Shown in pieces: positions 1 to 8,854 of a stretch of DNA of 64,000 nt. Below the pieces are notes generated by a model that worked only from the letters and a program-made list of their open reading frames with translations, was not told where the DNA came from and ran no database searches. A program made the translations under genes and the position numbers. Source of the DNA: Pseudomonadota bacterium (GTDB lineage Bacteria > Pseudomonadota > Gammaproteobacteria > Steroidobacterales > Steroidobacteraceae); assembly GCA_018241425.1 (NCBI GenBank), contig JAFEDU010000005.1:124001-188000 (forward strand). The letters run 5' to 3'. Each line of letters starts with the position of its first letter. Position 1 is the first letter of the stretch.

Positions 1-35
1 CATCCTCCCCGCAGCTCAACTCAGGGAGTCCTCTC

Positions 36-1337
36 ATGGAACTCGACAACCATACCGGCCGGACGGTGTCGGTCAAGGCCGGCATACTCACCGCCCTCTC
101 GCTGCTGCTCCTGATCCCGCTCGCCATGCTGGCCAGCCTCGTTGCCGATCGCGTCAACGAGCGCAACGCTGCGATCGAGTCCGTGGCACGCGGCTGGGGC
201 CAGCGCCAGTGGCTTGCAGGTCCCGTGATCGCCGTCCCGGTCACGGACGACGACGATCCAAAGTACGCCTGCGACTGGTACGTGCTGCCCGATCGGCTCG
301 ATCTCTCGGTCGACCTCGGGGTGCAACCCGAACAGCGCCGCCTCGGCCTGTACCAGGTACCGGTTTACGTGGCGCGCGTGCGCGCGCGTGGCCAGTTCGA
401 CCTGCCGCGCGAGCTTGGGCGGTTCGCGCGCGGCAATGAGCGCCGCCACGCGCATCCGGAGAGAGCACGCCTGCTGCTGCCGGTCCAGGACCCGCGGGGC
501 CTGCGAAGCCTGAGCCTCAACATGACGGGCTTCGACGAACCCGGTCCGACGGGCACCTTCCCCATCGCGGCGCTCGCTGCACCGCTGGTCAAGGGTGCCG
601 ACCTGACGCGGAACCCCGTGCCCTTCGAGATCAATTACAACCTCGCCGGCACCCAGTCACTCGGGTTCCTGCCGCTGGCGCGGGCGATGCAGGTAGAGGT
701 GCGCGGCAACTGGCCGGATCCCGGCTTCAGCGACGGTCTACTACCCGTCGAGCGCCACGTGACTGCGAATGGATTTACCGCCCTGTGGCAGGTACTGGAA
801 CTCAACCGCCCCTATGGCGATCGCTGGCTGGAAGGCACGGTTGGCGCGCAGGCGCTCCTAGCCAGCGGGTTCTCGGTGGAACTGGTGCAGCCGGTCGACA
901 TCTACCAGCGGTGCCTGCGCGCCGTGAAGTACGGCGGCCTGTTCATCGCGCTGAGCTTCCTCACGCTGTTCCTTCTCGAGACACTGCTGCATACGCGCTT
1001 GCACCCGGTGCAGTACGGACTCATGGGCCTCGCCCTGAGTGTCTTCTACCTGCTGCTCCTCGCCCTCGCCGAGCACCTGGGCTTCGTCGCATCCTACCTG
1101 CTCGCAGCACTCGCCCTGTGCTCACTCATGGGGGTTTACCTCGGCGGCGCCCTGCACAGCCGCCGCGCCGGATTCATCACCGCGGGAGTCCTCGGCATCA
1201 CCTACGCGTTGCTGTACCTGCTGGTGACGTCGGAGAACTATGCACTGCTCGCCGGGGCGATCACGCTGTTCGCGCTACTGGCCACCGTCATGGTCCTGAC
1301 ACGCCGGCTCGACTGGTACTCGGGTGAGGAAGCATGA
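36..1337 (+). CDS. creD: CreD-like inner membrane protein
   Basis: This is a 433-residue integral membrane protein of the CreD (CetA) family, linked in enterobacteria to the CreBC regulon and envelope integrity; its biochemical activity is unknown. The sequence shows an N-terminal membrane helix (about residues 15-37), a large extracytoplasmic domain (about 40-290) and a run of five or so hydrophobic helices over the last 140 residues, which is the CreD layout. An AGGGAG Shine-Dalgarno sits 7 bases before the ATG. No creBC genes are visible, although the gene lies at the window edge and they could be upstream. The family call is firm from the architecture; the role is by analogy only. Confidence 0.85.
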   Translation: MELDNHTGRTVSVKAGILTALSLLLLIPLAMLASLVADRVNERNAAIESVARGWGQRQWLAGPVIAVPVTDDDDPKYACDWYVLPDRLDLSVDLGVQPEQRRLGLYQVPVYVARVRARGQFDLPRELGRFARGNERRHAHPERARLLLPVQDPRGLRSLSLNMTGFDEPGPTGTFPIAALAAPLVKGADLTRNPVPFEINYNLAGTQSLGFLPLARAMQVEVRGNWPDPGFSDGLLPVERHVTANGFTALWQVLELNRPYGDRWLEGTVGAQALLASGFSVELVQPVDIYQRCLRAVKYGGLFIALSFLTLFLLETLLHTRLHPVQYGLMGLALSVFYLLLLALAEHLGFVASYLLAALALCSLMGVYLGGALHSRRAGFITAGVLGITYALLYLLVTSENYALLAGAITLFALLATVMVLTRRLDWYSGEEA

Positions 1338-1358
1338 GTCCCGCCTGCCCTCCATGCT

Positions 1359-2021
1359 TCAATGCGCGGAGCCGAAGCGGTAGCCCACACCGAGCCCGAA
1401 CAGCAGTGGGTCGATGCGCGCCTCGGAAATCTTGTTACCGTCGAACTTCACATCCGAGCGCAGCATCACCCACTTCAGGTCCGCGCTCAGGAACCAGCCG
1501 CCGCCCAGGCGGTAGTCGAAGCCGGCCTGGGCCGCAGGTCCGACGCTGGTCTTGTCCAGGGTGAGCGGGCCCACGGTGGGCACGTTGAGGTTGACGTCCG
1601 AGATCAGCGTGAGGTTCACGCCGGCCCCCAGGTAGGGCCTGAAGTCGCCGTCGGGCAGGAAGTTGTATTTCAGGGTCAGTGTCGGCGGCAGGTGCTTGAA
1701 CGTGCCGATCGCGGTCGGGCCGCCGAGCGCGCTCTTCTCGACCGTCACCGTCTGGCTCTGCGGGAGAGTCAGCAGCAGCTCGCTCGACCAGTGGCGCGTG
1801 AAGTAATACTCGAAGTCGAGGTCCGGTATCCATTTCGGGTTGATGTGGATCGCATCGGCGGGGATTGCCAGGGGAGCATAGGCGTCGGACTTGTTGGCCG
1901 GATCGAGGTACACGGCGCGCACCCGTACTTCCCACGGCCCGCTGTCGTCCGCCCGCACCCCCGGGGAGGACACCAGTGCCAGCACGGCCGCCACCCACAA
2001 TCCCTTCGCAACTGAATTCAT
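1359..2021 (-). CDS. ompW: OmpW-family outer membrane protein
   Basis: This predicts a 220-residue small beta-barrel porin of the outer membrane. A signal peptide ends near VRA-DD (about residue 24). The remainder alternates in the OmpW manner, with phrases such as PTLTLKYNF, YLGAGVNLT and a C-terminal GVGYRFG ending. An AGGAG Shine-Dalgarno lies 6 bases before the ATG. OmpW porins form a narrow hydrophobic channel and often respond to oxygen, osmolarity or stress. The gene is convergent with creD and follows the trp operon in the same direction after a gap of about 150 bases. Its substrate cannot be read from sequence. Confidence 0.88.
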   Translation of the reverse strand: MNSVAKGLWVAAVLALVSSPGVRADDSGPWEVRVRAVYLDPANKSDAYAPLAIPADAIHINPKWIPDLDFEYYFTRHWSSELLLTLPQSQTVTVEKSALGGPTAIGTFKHLPPTLTLKYNFLPDGDFRPYLGAGVNLTLISDVNLNVPTVGPLTLDKTSVGPAAQAGFDYRLGGGWFLSADLKWVMLRSDVKFDGNKISEARIDPLLFGLGVGYRFGSAH

Positions 2022-2172
2022 CGCCCGCTCCTAAACTGCTTGGTTCTTCAACCACGTACAGTAGGGCAGCGGGAACGCGCGGGGTATGCGCACAAGCACG
2101 CGTGGTAGTGCGCACAATCCGCATCGACAGCGCGTGCGCGGCGCGCTAGCCGTAAGGTGGATCCGGGGTCGG

Positions 2173-2940
2173 TCAGCGCCCCCTAAGTGCCTTCAGCCAC
2201 GCGCGCGGGTCCTCGCCGCGCTCGAGCACCTCGACCAGCGCGGACCCGACTACCACGCCATCCACGTGGCCACGCAGGCGCTCGACCTGTTCGCGGCTGC
2301 GGATTCCGAAGCCAGCGCACACCGGGACCGGCGCGAGCTCCCGTACGGCATCCAGGTAGTGCACCACGTCATCCGGAACCGCGACATTCTTACCCGTGGT
2401 GCCGGTCATCGTGACGGCGTATACGAACCCCTCGCTCCCGGCGCACAGCTGCTTCAGGCGCTCCGCCCGCGTCACCGGCGTGACCATCTGTACCAGCGCG
2501 AGCCCCTCGCGCGTGAGCGCCGCCCTCAGGTCGCCGCTCTCATCCAGCGGCAGGTCCGGAACGATGAATCCGGCCACGTTGGACTGCGCGGCGCGGGCCG
2601 CCAGCTGCGGCCCGAACGCGAGCAGGGGATTGAGGTAGCTCATGAGGAGCACCGGCGCCGGCAACGGGCCCAGGGCTGCGAGTTCCTCGAGGATCCAGTG
2701 CAGTGACACGCCCTGCGCGAGCGCCGCAACGCTCGCGCGCTGGATGGTCACGCCATCGGCCATGGGATCGGTGAACGGCACGCCGACCTCCACGACTTCC
2801 GCGGACTCGGCAAGCGCGCGTACGTGGTCGCGGAATTTCTCCCGCCTGGGGTAGCCGGCGGTGAGGTAGGCGACCAGCGCCGGGCCGCCGCCCGCGGCGG
2901 CGGCCCGGATGCTTTGGCTTATGCGGTCGCGCGGGATCAT
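2173..2940 (-). CDS. trpA: Tryptophan synthase alpha subunit
   Basis: TrpA (255 residues) cleaves indole-3-glycerol phosphate to indole and glyceraldehyde 3-phosphate, and passes indole to TrpB through the tunnel of the alpha2-beta2 complex in the cytoplasm. The catalytic pair is visible in EVGVPFTDP (the Glu and Asp equivalent to E49 and D60 of E. coli), followed by ADGVTIQ. The C-terminal phosphate-binding part, AGFGIRS then VVGSALVE, is also present. Length is normal. It is the last gene of the operon and its start overlaps the trpB stop by 4 bases, suggesting translational coupling that would keep the alpha:beta ratio near one. Confidence 0.97.
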   Translation of the reverse strand: MIPRDRISQSIRAAAAGGGPALVAYLTAGYPRREKFRDHVRALAESAEVVEVGVPFTDPMADGVTIQRASVAALAQGVSLHWILEELAALGPLPAPVLLMSYLNPLLAFGPQLAARAAQSNVAGFIVPDLPLDESGDLRAALTREGLALVQMVTPVTRAERLKQLCAGSEGFVYAVTMTGTTGKNVAVPDDVVHYLDAVRELAPVPVCAGFGIRSREQVERLRGHVDGVVVGSALVEVLERGEDPRAWLKALRGR

Positions 2941-4181
2941 GCCGGCTCCTTGATCAGCTTCGCGAGCAGGGTCTGCATGTCCTTGTCACCCCGGCCCGAC
3001 AGGCACACGACGATCGTGCGTCCCGGGTGCTCGCGCGCCCAGCGCGCCGCTCCCACCAGCGCGTGCGCGCTCTCGATGGCCGGCAGGATGCCCTCCGTCT
3101 CCCCGAGCGTGCGGACCGCCTCGAGCGCCTCGTCATCGCCCGCGGTCGTGTAGTGCACGCGCCCGAGCGCGTGCAGCAGCGAGTGCTCGGGACCGACGCT
3201 CGGGTAGTCGAGCCCGGCGGAAACCGAGTGCGTCTCCTGGATCTGCCCGTCCGCATCCTGCAGCAGCATGGAATACGTGCCATGCAGCACGCCAGGGCGC
3301 CCGTGCGCGACGGTGGCGGCATTCTCCCCCAGGCCCGTGCCGCGTCCACCGGCCTCGACGCCGATGATCTCCACGGATGCGTCTGGCACGAAGGCATGGA
3401 AGGCGCCGATCGAGTTCGAGCCACCGCCGACGCAGGCGATGACCGCGTCGGGAAGGCTGCCGGTCGCGGCGACGATCTGCTCGCGGGCTTCGCGGCCGAT
3501 CACGGCCTGGAGCTCGCGCACCAGGTACGGGTAGGGATGCGGGCCGATCGCCGAGCCGATCAGGTAATAGGTGTTGAGGGGATCGGCCACCCAGTCGCGC
3601 AGTGCTTCGTCGATCGCCGCACGCAGGGTGCGGTCACCGCTCGTCACCGGCACCACCTGGGCCCCGAGCAGGCGCATGCGGCCGACGTTCGGGGCCTGGC
3701 GTTCCATGTCGACCGCACCCATGTAAACCGTGCACGGCAGTCCCAGGCGCGCGCAGGCCGCGGCACTGGCGACACCGTGCTGCCCGGCGCCGGTCTCCGC
3801 GACGATGCGCTTCGCGCCGAGGCGGCGTGCGAGCAGCCCCTGGCCGATGGCGTTGTTTATCTTGTGTGCGCCGGTGTGGGCCAGGTCCTCGCGCTTGAGC
3901 CAGATGCGCGCGCCCAGCCGCTCGGACAGGCGCGGCGCGAACGTAAGCGCGGTGGGTCGCCCGACCCAGCTGCGCAGCTGTGCCGCGAGCTCCGCCTGGA
4001 ACTCGGGCGCCTTCAGGTGCTCGCGCACGCCGCTCTCCAGGCGCTCGAGCGCCGGGATGAGCATCTCGGGCACGTAGCGGCCGCCGAAGGGGCCGAAGCG
4101 CCCGCGCGCATCCGGCAGGCGGCCGGCGATCAGGTCCGCCAACAGGCGGTCCGGGTGGGACAGGGTTGCGACTGCATTCAT
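2937..4181 (-). CDS. trpB: Tryptophan synthase beta subunit
   Basis: TrpB (414 residues) is the pyridoxal-phosphate enzyme that condenses indole with L-serine to give L-tryptophan, in complex with TrpA. The cofactor lysine is in [17 protein letters not shown] (the Lys of HKINNA). The glycine-rich phosphate cradle is [10 protein letters not shown], and the ETGAGQHG loop is intact. About 15 extra residues precede the usual start, which is common. The gene overlaps trpF upstream and trpA downstream by 4 bases each, so it sits inside a fully coupled transcript. Nothing suggests the salvage-type TrpB2; the sequence is the canonical operon form. Confidence 0.97.
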   Translation of the reverse strand: MNAVATLSHPDRLLADLIAGRLPDARGRFGPFGGRYVPEMLIPALERLESGVREHLKAPEFQAELAAQLRSWVGRPTALTFAPRLSERLGARIWLKREDLAHTGAHKINNAIGQGLLARRLGAKRIVAETGAGQHGVASAAACARLGLPCTVYMGAVDMERQAPNVGRMRLLGAQVVPVTSGDRTLRAAIDEALRDWVADPLNTYYLIGSAIGPHPYPYLVRELQAVIGREAREQIVAATGSLPDAVIACVGGGSNSIGAFHAFVPDASVEIIGVEAGGRGTGLGENAATVAHGRPGVLHGTYSMLLQDADGQIQETHSVSAGLDYPSVGPEHSLLHALGRVHYTTAGDDEALEAVRTLGETEGILPAIESAHALVGAARWAREHPGRTIVVCLSGRGDKDMQTLLAKLIKEPA

Positions 4182-4783
4182 TGCACTACCTCGTGACTCG
4201 CGACTGCACGCGCCGCGGCGCGTGCCTGTGAAACGAAATCGGCGATCGCCGCGGGACTCTTCACCCCGGGAGCGGCTTCGACGCCGCTCGACACGTCGAC
4301 CCCGAAGGGATGCACGGCGCCGATCGCCGTGGCCACGTTGCCAGCATTCAGGCCGCCGGCCAGCACCAGTTCGGTGCGGCGCGCCAGGAGCGCGGCTGCG
4401 TCCCAGTCGGCAACGCGCCCGCTGCCGCTCACGGCACCCTCGAAGAGGATGCGCGCCGGGAGCGCGGCAGCGGTGCCCCCGCGCACCACCGGCAGCCGCT
4501 CGAGTCTTGCGGGCAGTGCGAGACGTGCCAGGTCCTCAACATCGGCCTGCAGCATGTCCGGTCCAAATCCCTCGAGCACCTCATCGAGCAGCGCCTGGCT
4601 CGGATGGCGCATCACCGCAACGCAACGCGCCCGGCCACGCGCCGGCTGCGCCAGAGCGCGGGCCTGCGCGGGACTCACGCGCCGCACCGACTCGGCGAAT
4701 ACGAATCCCACGGCGTCCACCGACAGCGCGAGCGCCGCCGCCACCGCCTCCGCCGAAGTCAGCCCGCAGATCTTGATCCACAT
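4178..4783 (-). CDS. trpF: Phosphoribosylanthranilate isomerase
   Basis: TrpF (201 residues) carries out the Amadori rearrangement of phosphoribosylanthranilate to CdRP. It is a single TIM barrel. The N-terminal KICGLTS motif contains the catalytic Cys. The later [10 protein letters not shown] and the GVDVSSGVE segment contain the phosphate-binding loops and the catalytic Asp. In E. coli this domain is fused to TrpC; here it is free-standing, as in pseudomonads and xanthomonads. Its start directly abuts the trpC stop with no intergenic base, and its end overlaps trpB by 4 bases. Confidence 0.95.
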   Translation of the reverse strand: MWIKICGLTSAEAVAAALALSVDAVGFVFAESVRRVSPAQARALAQPARGRARCVAVMRHPSQALLDEVLEGFGPDMLQADVEDLARLALPARLERLPVVRGGTAAALPARILFEGAVSGSGRVADWDAAALLARRTELVLAGGLNAGNVATAIGAVHPFGVDVSSGVEAAPGVKSPAAIADFVSQARAAARAVASHEVVQ

Positions 4784-5608
4784 TCAGGGGCTCCCGCGCA
4801 CGCCACGACCGGCGTCCAGGAGGGCAGCCCCGAGGGCGCGCGGGTCTGCGCCGCTCATGAGCGCGCTGCCCACGAGCGCCAGCTGGTAGCCCGCGGCCGC
4901 CACCGCGCGTGCGTCGGCCGCGGTCGCGACCCCGCTCTCCGCCACCCGCGGCACGTGGCGCGGCAGCAGCGGCGCGAGCTCGATGAGGCGCCCGGGCACG
5001 ACCTGCAGGGAATTCAGGTCGCGGCAGTTCACCCCCGCCAGCAGCGGCACCGACGTCGGGCGGGCCGTGAGCTCGTGCAGGAGTTCGATGTCAGCGGCGC
5101 CGAAGGCTTCGAGCAGCACGAAAAGCCCATGCTCCTGCGCGCAGGCGATCAGCGCGTCGATCTCGGCGCGCTCGAGCATGCGCAGGATCACGAGGACCCC
5201 GCCCGCCCCGGCCGCCCGCGCTTCGAGCACCTGGTAAGGGTCGACCAGGAAGTCCTTGCGCATCGCGGGGACCGCGAGCGGCCGCAGCTCCGCGGCCGCG
5301 CTTGCGAGGTGCTCGAGCGAGCCGTCGAAGCGGTCAGGCTCGGTGAGTACCGAGACGGCGGCGGCACCCGCCTGTGCATAGGCACGCACGCGTGCCGCCA
5401 CGTCCTCGCCGGGGCCGCGCAGCTGTCCCTGTGCCGGCGAGCGCAGCTTGAGTTCCGCGATGAGGTCGAACCCGGAGAGTTTCAGGGGCGGCGGCGGCGG
5501 GCATGCACGCGCGGCGCGCTCCAGTTCGGCACGCGATGTTTGGGCCAGGGCCTGCGCGAGCCGCGCCCGGCTCGAGCGGGCCATGGTGGCGAGGAATTCC
5601 CCGCTCAT
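4784..5608 (-). CDS. trpC: Indole-3-glycerol phosphate synthase
   Basis: TrpC (274 residues) closes the indole ring, converting CdRP to indole-3-glycerol phosphate with loss of CO2 and water. The TIM-barrel signatures are visible: the catalytic lysine loop in IAELKLRSPA, MRKDFLVDPYQ, GVNCRDLNSLQV and the phosphate-binding ESGVAT. The protein is monofunctional, of normal length, and not fused to TrpF. The gene overlaps trpD by 4 bases and abuts trpF without a gap. Confidence 0.96.
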   Translation of the reverse strand: MSGEFLATMARSSRARLAQALAQTSRAELERAARACPPPPPLKLSGFDLIAELKLRSPAQGQLRGPGEDVAARVRAYAQAGAAAVSVLTEPDRFDGSLEHLASAAAELRPLAVPAMRKDFLVDPYQVLEARAAGAGGVLVILRMLERAEIDALIACAQEHGLFVLLEAFGAADIELLHELTARPTSVPLLAGVNCRDLNSLQVVPGRLIELAPLLPRHVPRVAESGVATAADARAVAAAGYQLALVGSALMSGADPRALGAALLDAGRGVRGSP

Positions 5609-6636
5609 GCGGGCACGCCCGCGACGCAGGTGGACAGCCGCTGCAGCAGCTTACCGGCCGCGCCGCTCTCGATGGCCTGCCGTGCGCGGGCGAGCCCGTC
5701 GGCGGCGGTGGGCGCAATCCCTGCGACCTCGAGCGCCAGCGCGGTACCGAGCAGCAGGCAGTCGCGGTGCGGGCCGTGGTCCTCGCCGCCGAGCGCGTCC
5801 CGGATCGCCTGCGCGTTGTGCCTTGCGTCGCCGCCGGCGAGGTCCTCCGGGCGGCAGCGCGGCAGGCCATAGTCTTCGGGCGTGCGCACGCTGTGGGTGA
5901 CTGAACCCGGCCGCACGTCGTGGATGCTGAAGGGGCCCAGCGGGGTCGGCTCGTCCCAGCCCTGCGCACCGTGCACCACGAAGGCGCGTTCCAGCGGCAG
6001 TCCGGCGAGCGTCTGCGCCATGAGGTCGGCCACCTCCGGGCTGTAGGCGCCGATGACATGGAACGGCGGCTGCGCCGGATTGACCAGCGGACCCAGGATG
6101 TTGAAGACGGTCCGGATCCCGAGCGCGGTGCGCACGGGTGCGATGGCGCGGGTGGCCGGGTGGTAGTGCGGCGCGAAGAGAAAGGTGAACCCGGTTGCCG
6201 CGAGGGTCGCGGCCGCTCCGGCCTCATCGAGCGGGACCGGCAGGCCCAGTGCCTCGAGGACGTCCGCGCTGCCGCAGCGGCTGGAGATGGAGCGGTTGCC
6301 GTGCTTGACCACGGGCAGGCCACAGGCGGCCGTGAGCAGCGCCGTGCCGGTGGAGATGTTCAGGCTGCCGGAGGCATCCCCGCCGGTGCCTACGATGTCG
6401 ATGGCCCGCAGGTCCTGGGGCAGTGCGGGCCGGCGTGCGAGCTGCCGCATGGAGCGCGCGAAGCCGCGCATCTCGTCCGCCACCACGCCCTTGGCCGTGA
6501 GCGCGGCGAGCAGCGCCCCTGCCAGCGCCTGCGGCAGCTGTGGATCGGTCAGCAGCGCGAGCAGTTCCCCCGCCTGTGCCTCGCTGAGGTCACGGCGCGC
6601 GAGCAGCTGCTCCAGGTAGTCACGCGGATGCGGCAC
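5605..6636 (-). CDS. trpD: Anthranilate phosphoribosyltransferase
   Basis: TrpD (343 residues) transfers the phosphoribosyl group from PRPP to anthranilate. The PRPP-binding loop [17 protein letters not shown] and the [21 protein letters not shown] segment are the diagnostic motifs of the family, here near residues 85-130. The N-terminal helical dimerisation domain is present. The protein is separate from the TrpG glutaminase, unlike the E. coli TrpGD fusion. It overlaps trpG by 17 bases upstream and trpC by 4 bases downstream. Confidence 0.96.
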   Translation of the reverse strand: MPHPRDYLEQLLARRDLSEAQAGELLALLTDPQLPQALAGALLAALTAKGVVADEMRGFARSMRQLARRPALPQDLRAIDIVGTGGDASGSLNISTGTALLTAACGLPVVKHGNRSISSRCGSADVLEALGLPVPLDEAGAAATLAATGFTFLFAPHYHPATRAIAPVRTALGIRTVFNILGPLVNPAQPPFHVIGAYSPEVADLMAQTLAGLPLERAFVVHGAQGWDEPTPLGPFSIHDVRPGSVTHSVRTPEDYGLPRCRPEDLAGGDARHNAQAIRDALGGEDHGPHRDCLLLGTALALEVAGIAPTAADGLARARQAIESGAAGKLLQRLSTCVAGVPA

Positions 6637-7246
6637 GACTCGCTCCGCGGTCCGCAGCGGCCCGTGCGCCGCTACCGAGCTTCAGGAAGTTGCCCATGAG
6701 GCGCGGCCCATCGGGAGTGAGGATGCTCTCGGGATGAAACTGCACGCCCTCGACCGTGAGGCTGCGGTGCCGCACGCCCATGATCTCCCCTTCCTCCGTG
6801 CGCGCGCTCACTTCGAGCTCGTCCGGCATGCGCTCGGGGGCGGCGATGAGCGAGTGGTAACGCCCCACCTCGCACGGGTCGGGCAGTCCCGCGAACAGCG
6901 TGCGGCCGTCGTGCTCGATCTGCGAGGTCTTGCCATGCATGAGGCGCCCGGCACGCACCACCTTGCCGCCGAAGACCTCGACGATCGACTGGTGTCCCAG
7001 GCACACCCCCAGGACCGGGATGCGGCCGGCGAAGGCCCGGATCATCTCCATCGATACGCCGGCATCGTAGGGCGTGCCAGGACCTGGCGAGATGCACAGG
7101 TGCGAGGGGGCGAGGCGCAGCGCCTCCGCCGTGCTGAGTGCGTCGTTGCGGTGGACGACGACTTCCGCGCCCAGCACCAGAAAGGCCTGCACCAGGTTGT
7201 AGGTGAAGGAGTCGTAGTTATCGATCAGCAACAACTTAGGCTTCAC
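6620..7246 (-). CDS. trpG: Anthranilate synthase component II (glutamine amidotransferase)
   Basis: TrpG (208 residues) hydrolyses glutamine and feeds ammonia to TrpE. The triad can be read: the nucleophile Cys in GVCLGHQS, and the His and Glu in VQFHPESI. The N-terminal [13 protein letters not shown] is typical of TrpG/PabA. Because no second pabA is visible here, the same subunit could also serve folate synthesis, but that is inference. The start overlaps the trpE stop in an ATGA arrangement. Confidence 0.95.
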   Translation of the reverse strand: MKPKLLLIDNYDSFTYNLVQAFLVLGAEVVVHRNDALSTAEALRLAPSHLCISPGPGTPYDAGVSMEMIRAFAGRIPVLGVCLGHQSIVEVFGGKVVRAGRLMHGKTSQIEHDGRTLFAGLPDPCEVGRYHSLIAAPERMPDELEVSARTEEGEIMGVRHRSLTVEGVQFHPESILTPDGPRLMGNFLKLGSGARAAADRGASRAASA

Positions 7247-8628
7247 AGCCCCTCCTGTGCGAGTTCGAGGGCACGTGCCATCGCCCCGCTCTTGGCCAGC
7301 ACTTCCTCGTACTCGCTCTGCGGCACGCTGTCGGCCACGATGCCGGCGCCGGCCTGGTAGCTGTACTCATCGCCCCGGAACACCAGCGTACGGATGGTGA
7401 TGGCGTGGTCCATGTCGCCGCGGGCGCCGAAGTAACCGACGGTACCGCCGTACAGGCCGCGGCTCACCGGCTCGAGCTCGTCGATGATCTGCATGGCGCG
7501 CACCTTCGGTGCCCCGACCAGCGTGCCGGCCGGGAAGGCGGCGGCAAACAGGTCGAACGCGTCCCGCCCTGGCGCGAGCTCGCCGCGCACGCCGCTCACC
7601 ATGTGCATCACGTGGCTGTAGCGCTCGATCGCGCGGTAGGGTTCCACCCGCACGCTGCCGGCCTCGGCCACGCGCCCGAGATCGTTGCGTGCGAGGTCGA
7701 CGAGCATCACGTGCTCGGCGTTCTCCTTGGGGTCGGCCAGGAGGTCCTGTGCGCGCTGCGCATCGACCTCGGCATCGCCCGCCCGCGGCCGCGTGCCGGC
7801 GATCGGGCGCAGCTGCGCCTGCCGCCCGTTGAGCTTGACCAGGGCCTCGGGCGAGGAGCCGACGACGGCCACCTCCCCCATGGCGCAGTAGTACATATAA
7901 GGAGAGGGGTTGATGAGCCGCAGCGCGCGGTAGGCCTGGAACGGATCGAGCTCGTGCTGGCCGGCGAAGCGGCTCGCCAGCACCAGCTGGTAGACGTCCC
8001 CGGCGGCGATGTATTCCTGCGTGCGGCGCACGCCCTCCAGGTAGTCCGCGCGCGGGAAGGCGGCGGTCGGCGGCGAGTAGCGGCCGGCCCTGCGGCCGTT
8101 GGGGAGCGCACCGCGCAGCGCCCGCACCACTTCCCCGCGCAGCACGCGGCGCTCCGCATCGCTGCCCGCGTGCACCAGCGCGATGCCGCGGGTCAGGTGA
8201 TCGAACACCAGCACCGAGCGCGGCGCCACGTAGTGCAGGGCCGGCACGCCGCTGGAGCGTCCCGGGCGCAGCGGCAGCCGCTCGAAGTGGCGCACGACGT
8301 CGTAGGCGGAATAGCCCACCAGGCCCCCGGCCAGCGGCACCCCGCTGATGTCCGCCTGCGGCTGCGGCGCGCGCGTGAGCGCGAGCCGCAATCCGTCCAG
8401 CAGCTCCGCGCTGCTGCCGGGCACCGGCCGAAGTTCGTCCCCGATTGCAAGCCCGCGCTCGTCCAGGCGGACATCCAGCGCATCCCCGAACCCGATGAAG
8501 GAGTAGCGCCCGAGGCGCTCGCCGCCCTCCACGCTCTCCAGCAGGAAGCGCGGCGCGAACGCGGCCAGCTTCATGAATGCCGACACCGGCGTGTCCAGGT
8601 CACCGGCGATGTCGAATAGCGGTTGCAA
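7243..8628 (-). CDS. trpE: Anthranilate synthase component I
   Basis: TrpE (about 461 residues) makes anthranilate from chorismate and ammonia and is the committed, feedback-inhibited step. The Trp-binding LLES motif is at about residues 29-32. The C-terminal chorismate-binding domain carries [21 protein letters not shown] and [13 protein letters not shown] chose the TTG at 8628 because a GGGAG Shine-Dalgarno (8636-8640) lies 7 bases upstream. The adjacent GTG at 8631 would be only 4 bases away. An in-frame ATG at 8667 lies inside the attenuator stem and is not credible as a start. Expression should depend on the leader upstream (8657-8834). Confidence 0.95.
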   Translation of the reverse strand: MQPLFDIAGDLDTPVSAFMKLAAFAPRFLLESVEGGERLGRYSFIGFGDALDVRLDERGLAIGDELRPVPGSSAELLDGLRLALTRAPQPQADISGVPLAGGLVGYSAYDVVRHFERLPLRPGRSSGVPALHYVAPRSVLVFDHLTRGIALVHAGSDAERRVLRGEVVRALRGALPNGRRAGRYSPPTAAFPRADYLEGVRRTQEYIAAGDVYQLVLASRFAGQHELDPFQAYRALRLINPSPYMYYCAMGEVAVVGSSPEALVKLNGRQAQLRPIAGTRPRAGDAEVDAQRAQDLLADPKENAEHVMLVDLARNDLGRVAEAGSVRVEPYRAIERYSHVMHMVSGVRGELAPGRDAFDLFAAAFPAGTLVGAPKVRAMQIIDELEPVSRGLYGGTVGYFGARGDMDHAITIRTLVFRGDEYSYQAGAGIVADSVPQSEYEEVLAKSGAMARALELAQEGL

Positions 8629-8656
8629 CACGCGACTCCCGTTTCGTACAGGCAAC

Positions 8657-8692
8657 AAAAAACCCATCCCCGGTTCATTCCGGAGATGGGTT
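8657..8692 (-). terminator. trp attenuator terminator hairpin
   Basis: On the minus strand a 13-bp stem (8692-8680 with 8673-8661, one G-U pair) closes a 6-base loop (AATGAA). It is followed by six U (8662-8657, partly within the stem end). This is a complete intrinsic terminator placed between the leader peptide and trpE, with the trpE Shine-Dalgarno only about 17 bases after it. It is segment 3:4 of a classical attenuator. Confidence 0.92.
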
Positions 8693-8750
8693 TTTCGGTA
8701 TCCGTCAGGTCCTAATTACGCAGGAAACAGCTGACCGTCAGCCCACTCCG
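8680..8750 (-). promoter_or_regulatory. trp antiterminator pairing (segments 2:3)
   Basis: The leader sequence CGGAGTGGG (8750-8742) begins immediately after the leader peptide stop codon. It can pair with CCCATCTCCG (8690-8681), the ascending arm of the terminator, with one bulged A. This alternative pairing would block the terminator when ribosomes stall on the upstream Trp codons. When the peptide is finished, the ribosome on the stop codon would cover segment 2 and let the terminator form. The pairing is seen in the sequence; the switching behaviour follows the known trp attenuation mechanism. Confidence 0.8.
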
Positions 8751-8795
8751 TTATGAGGGGCGCCACCACCACTGGCTTGAGGTCTGCTGCTGCAT
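8751..8795 (-). CDS. trpL: trp operon leader peptide
   Basis: This is a 14-codon reading frame encoding MQQQTSSQWWWRPS and ending in TAA. The three consecutive Trp codons (8771-8763) are the sensor of charged tRNA-Trp. The stop codon is directly followed by the antiterminator arm, the geometry needed for attenuation. No clear Shine-Dalgarno is present. The candidate promoter places the RNA start within a few bases of the ATG, so translation may be leaderless or nearly so. A run of three Trp codons by chance just before a terminator and trpE is very unlikely. Confidence 0.9.
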   Translation of the reverse strand: MQQQTSSQWWWRPS

Positions 8796-8804
8796 GCGCG
8801 GACG

Positions 8805-8834
8805 AGTATCGCCGTGTCCCGCTCGGGCCGTCAA
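8805..8834 (-). promoter_or_regulatory. Candidate trp operon promoter
   Basis: On the minus strand a TTGACG -35 (8834-8829) and a GATACT -10 (8810-8805) are separated by 18 bases. The promoter fits in the short gap between the end of the sigma-54 regulator gene (8855) and trpL. Its predicted start point, near 8798, lies about 3 bases before the trpL ATG. No palindrome resembling the enteric TrpR operator was seen, so attenuation may be the main control. The assignment is from consensus matching only. Confidence 0.6.
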
Positions 8835-8854
8835 CCGGCGGCGGGCGCGCCGGC

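Noticed and set aside
7405..8619. 404-codon frame antisense to trpE
   Set aside because: High-GC shadow of a certain gene; composition is Arg/Ala/Gln-rich and without motifs.
8665..8667. ATG start for trpE
   Set aside because: It lies in the terminator stem and has no Shine-Dalgarno; the TTG/GTG pair at 8628-8631 has one.
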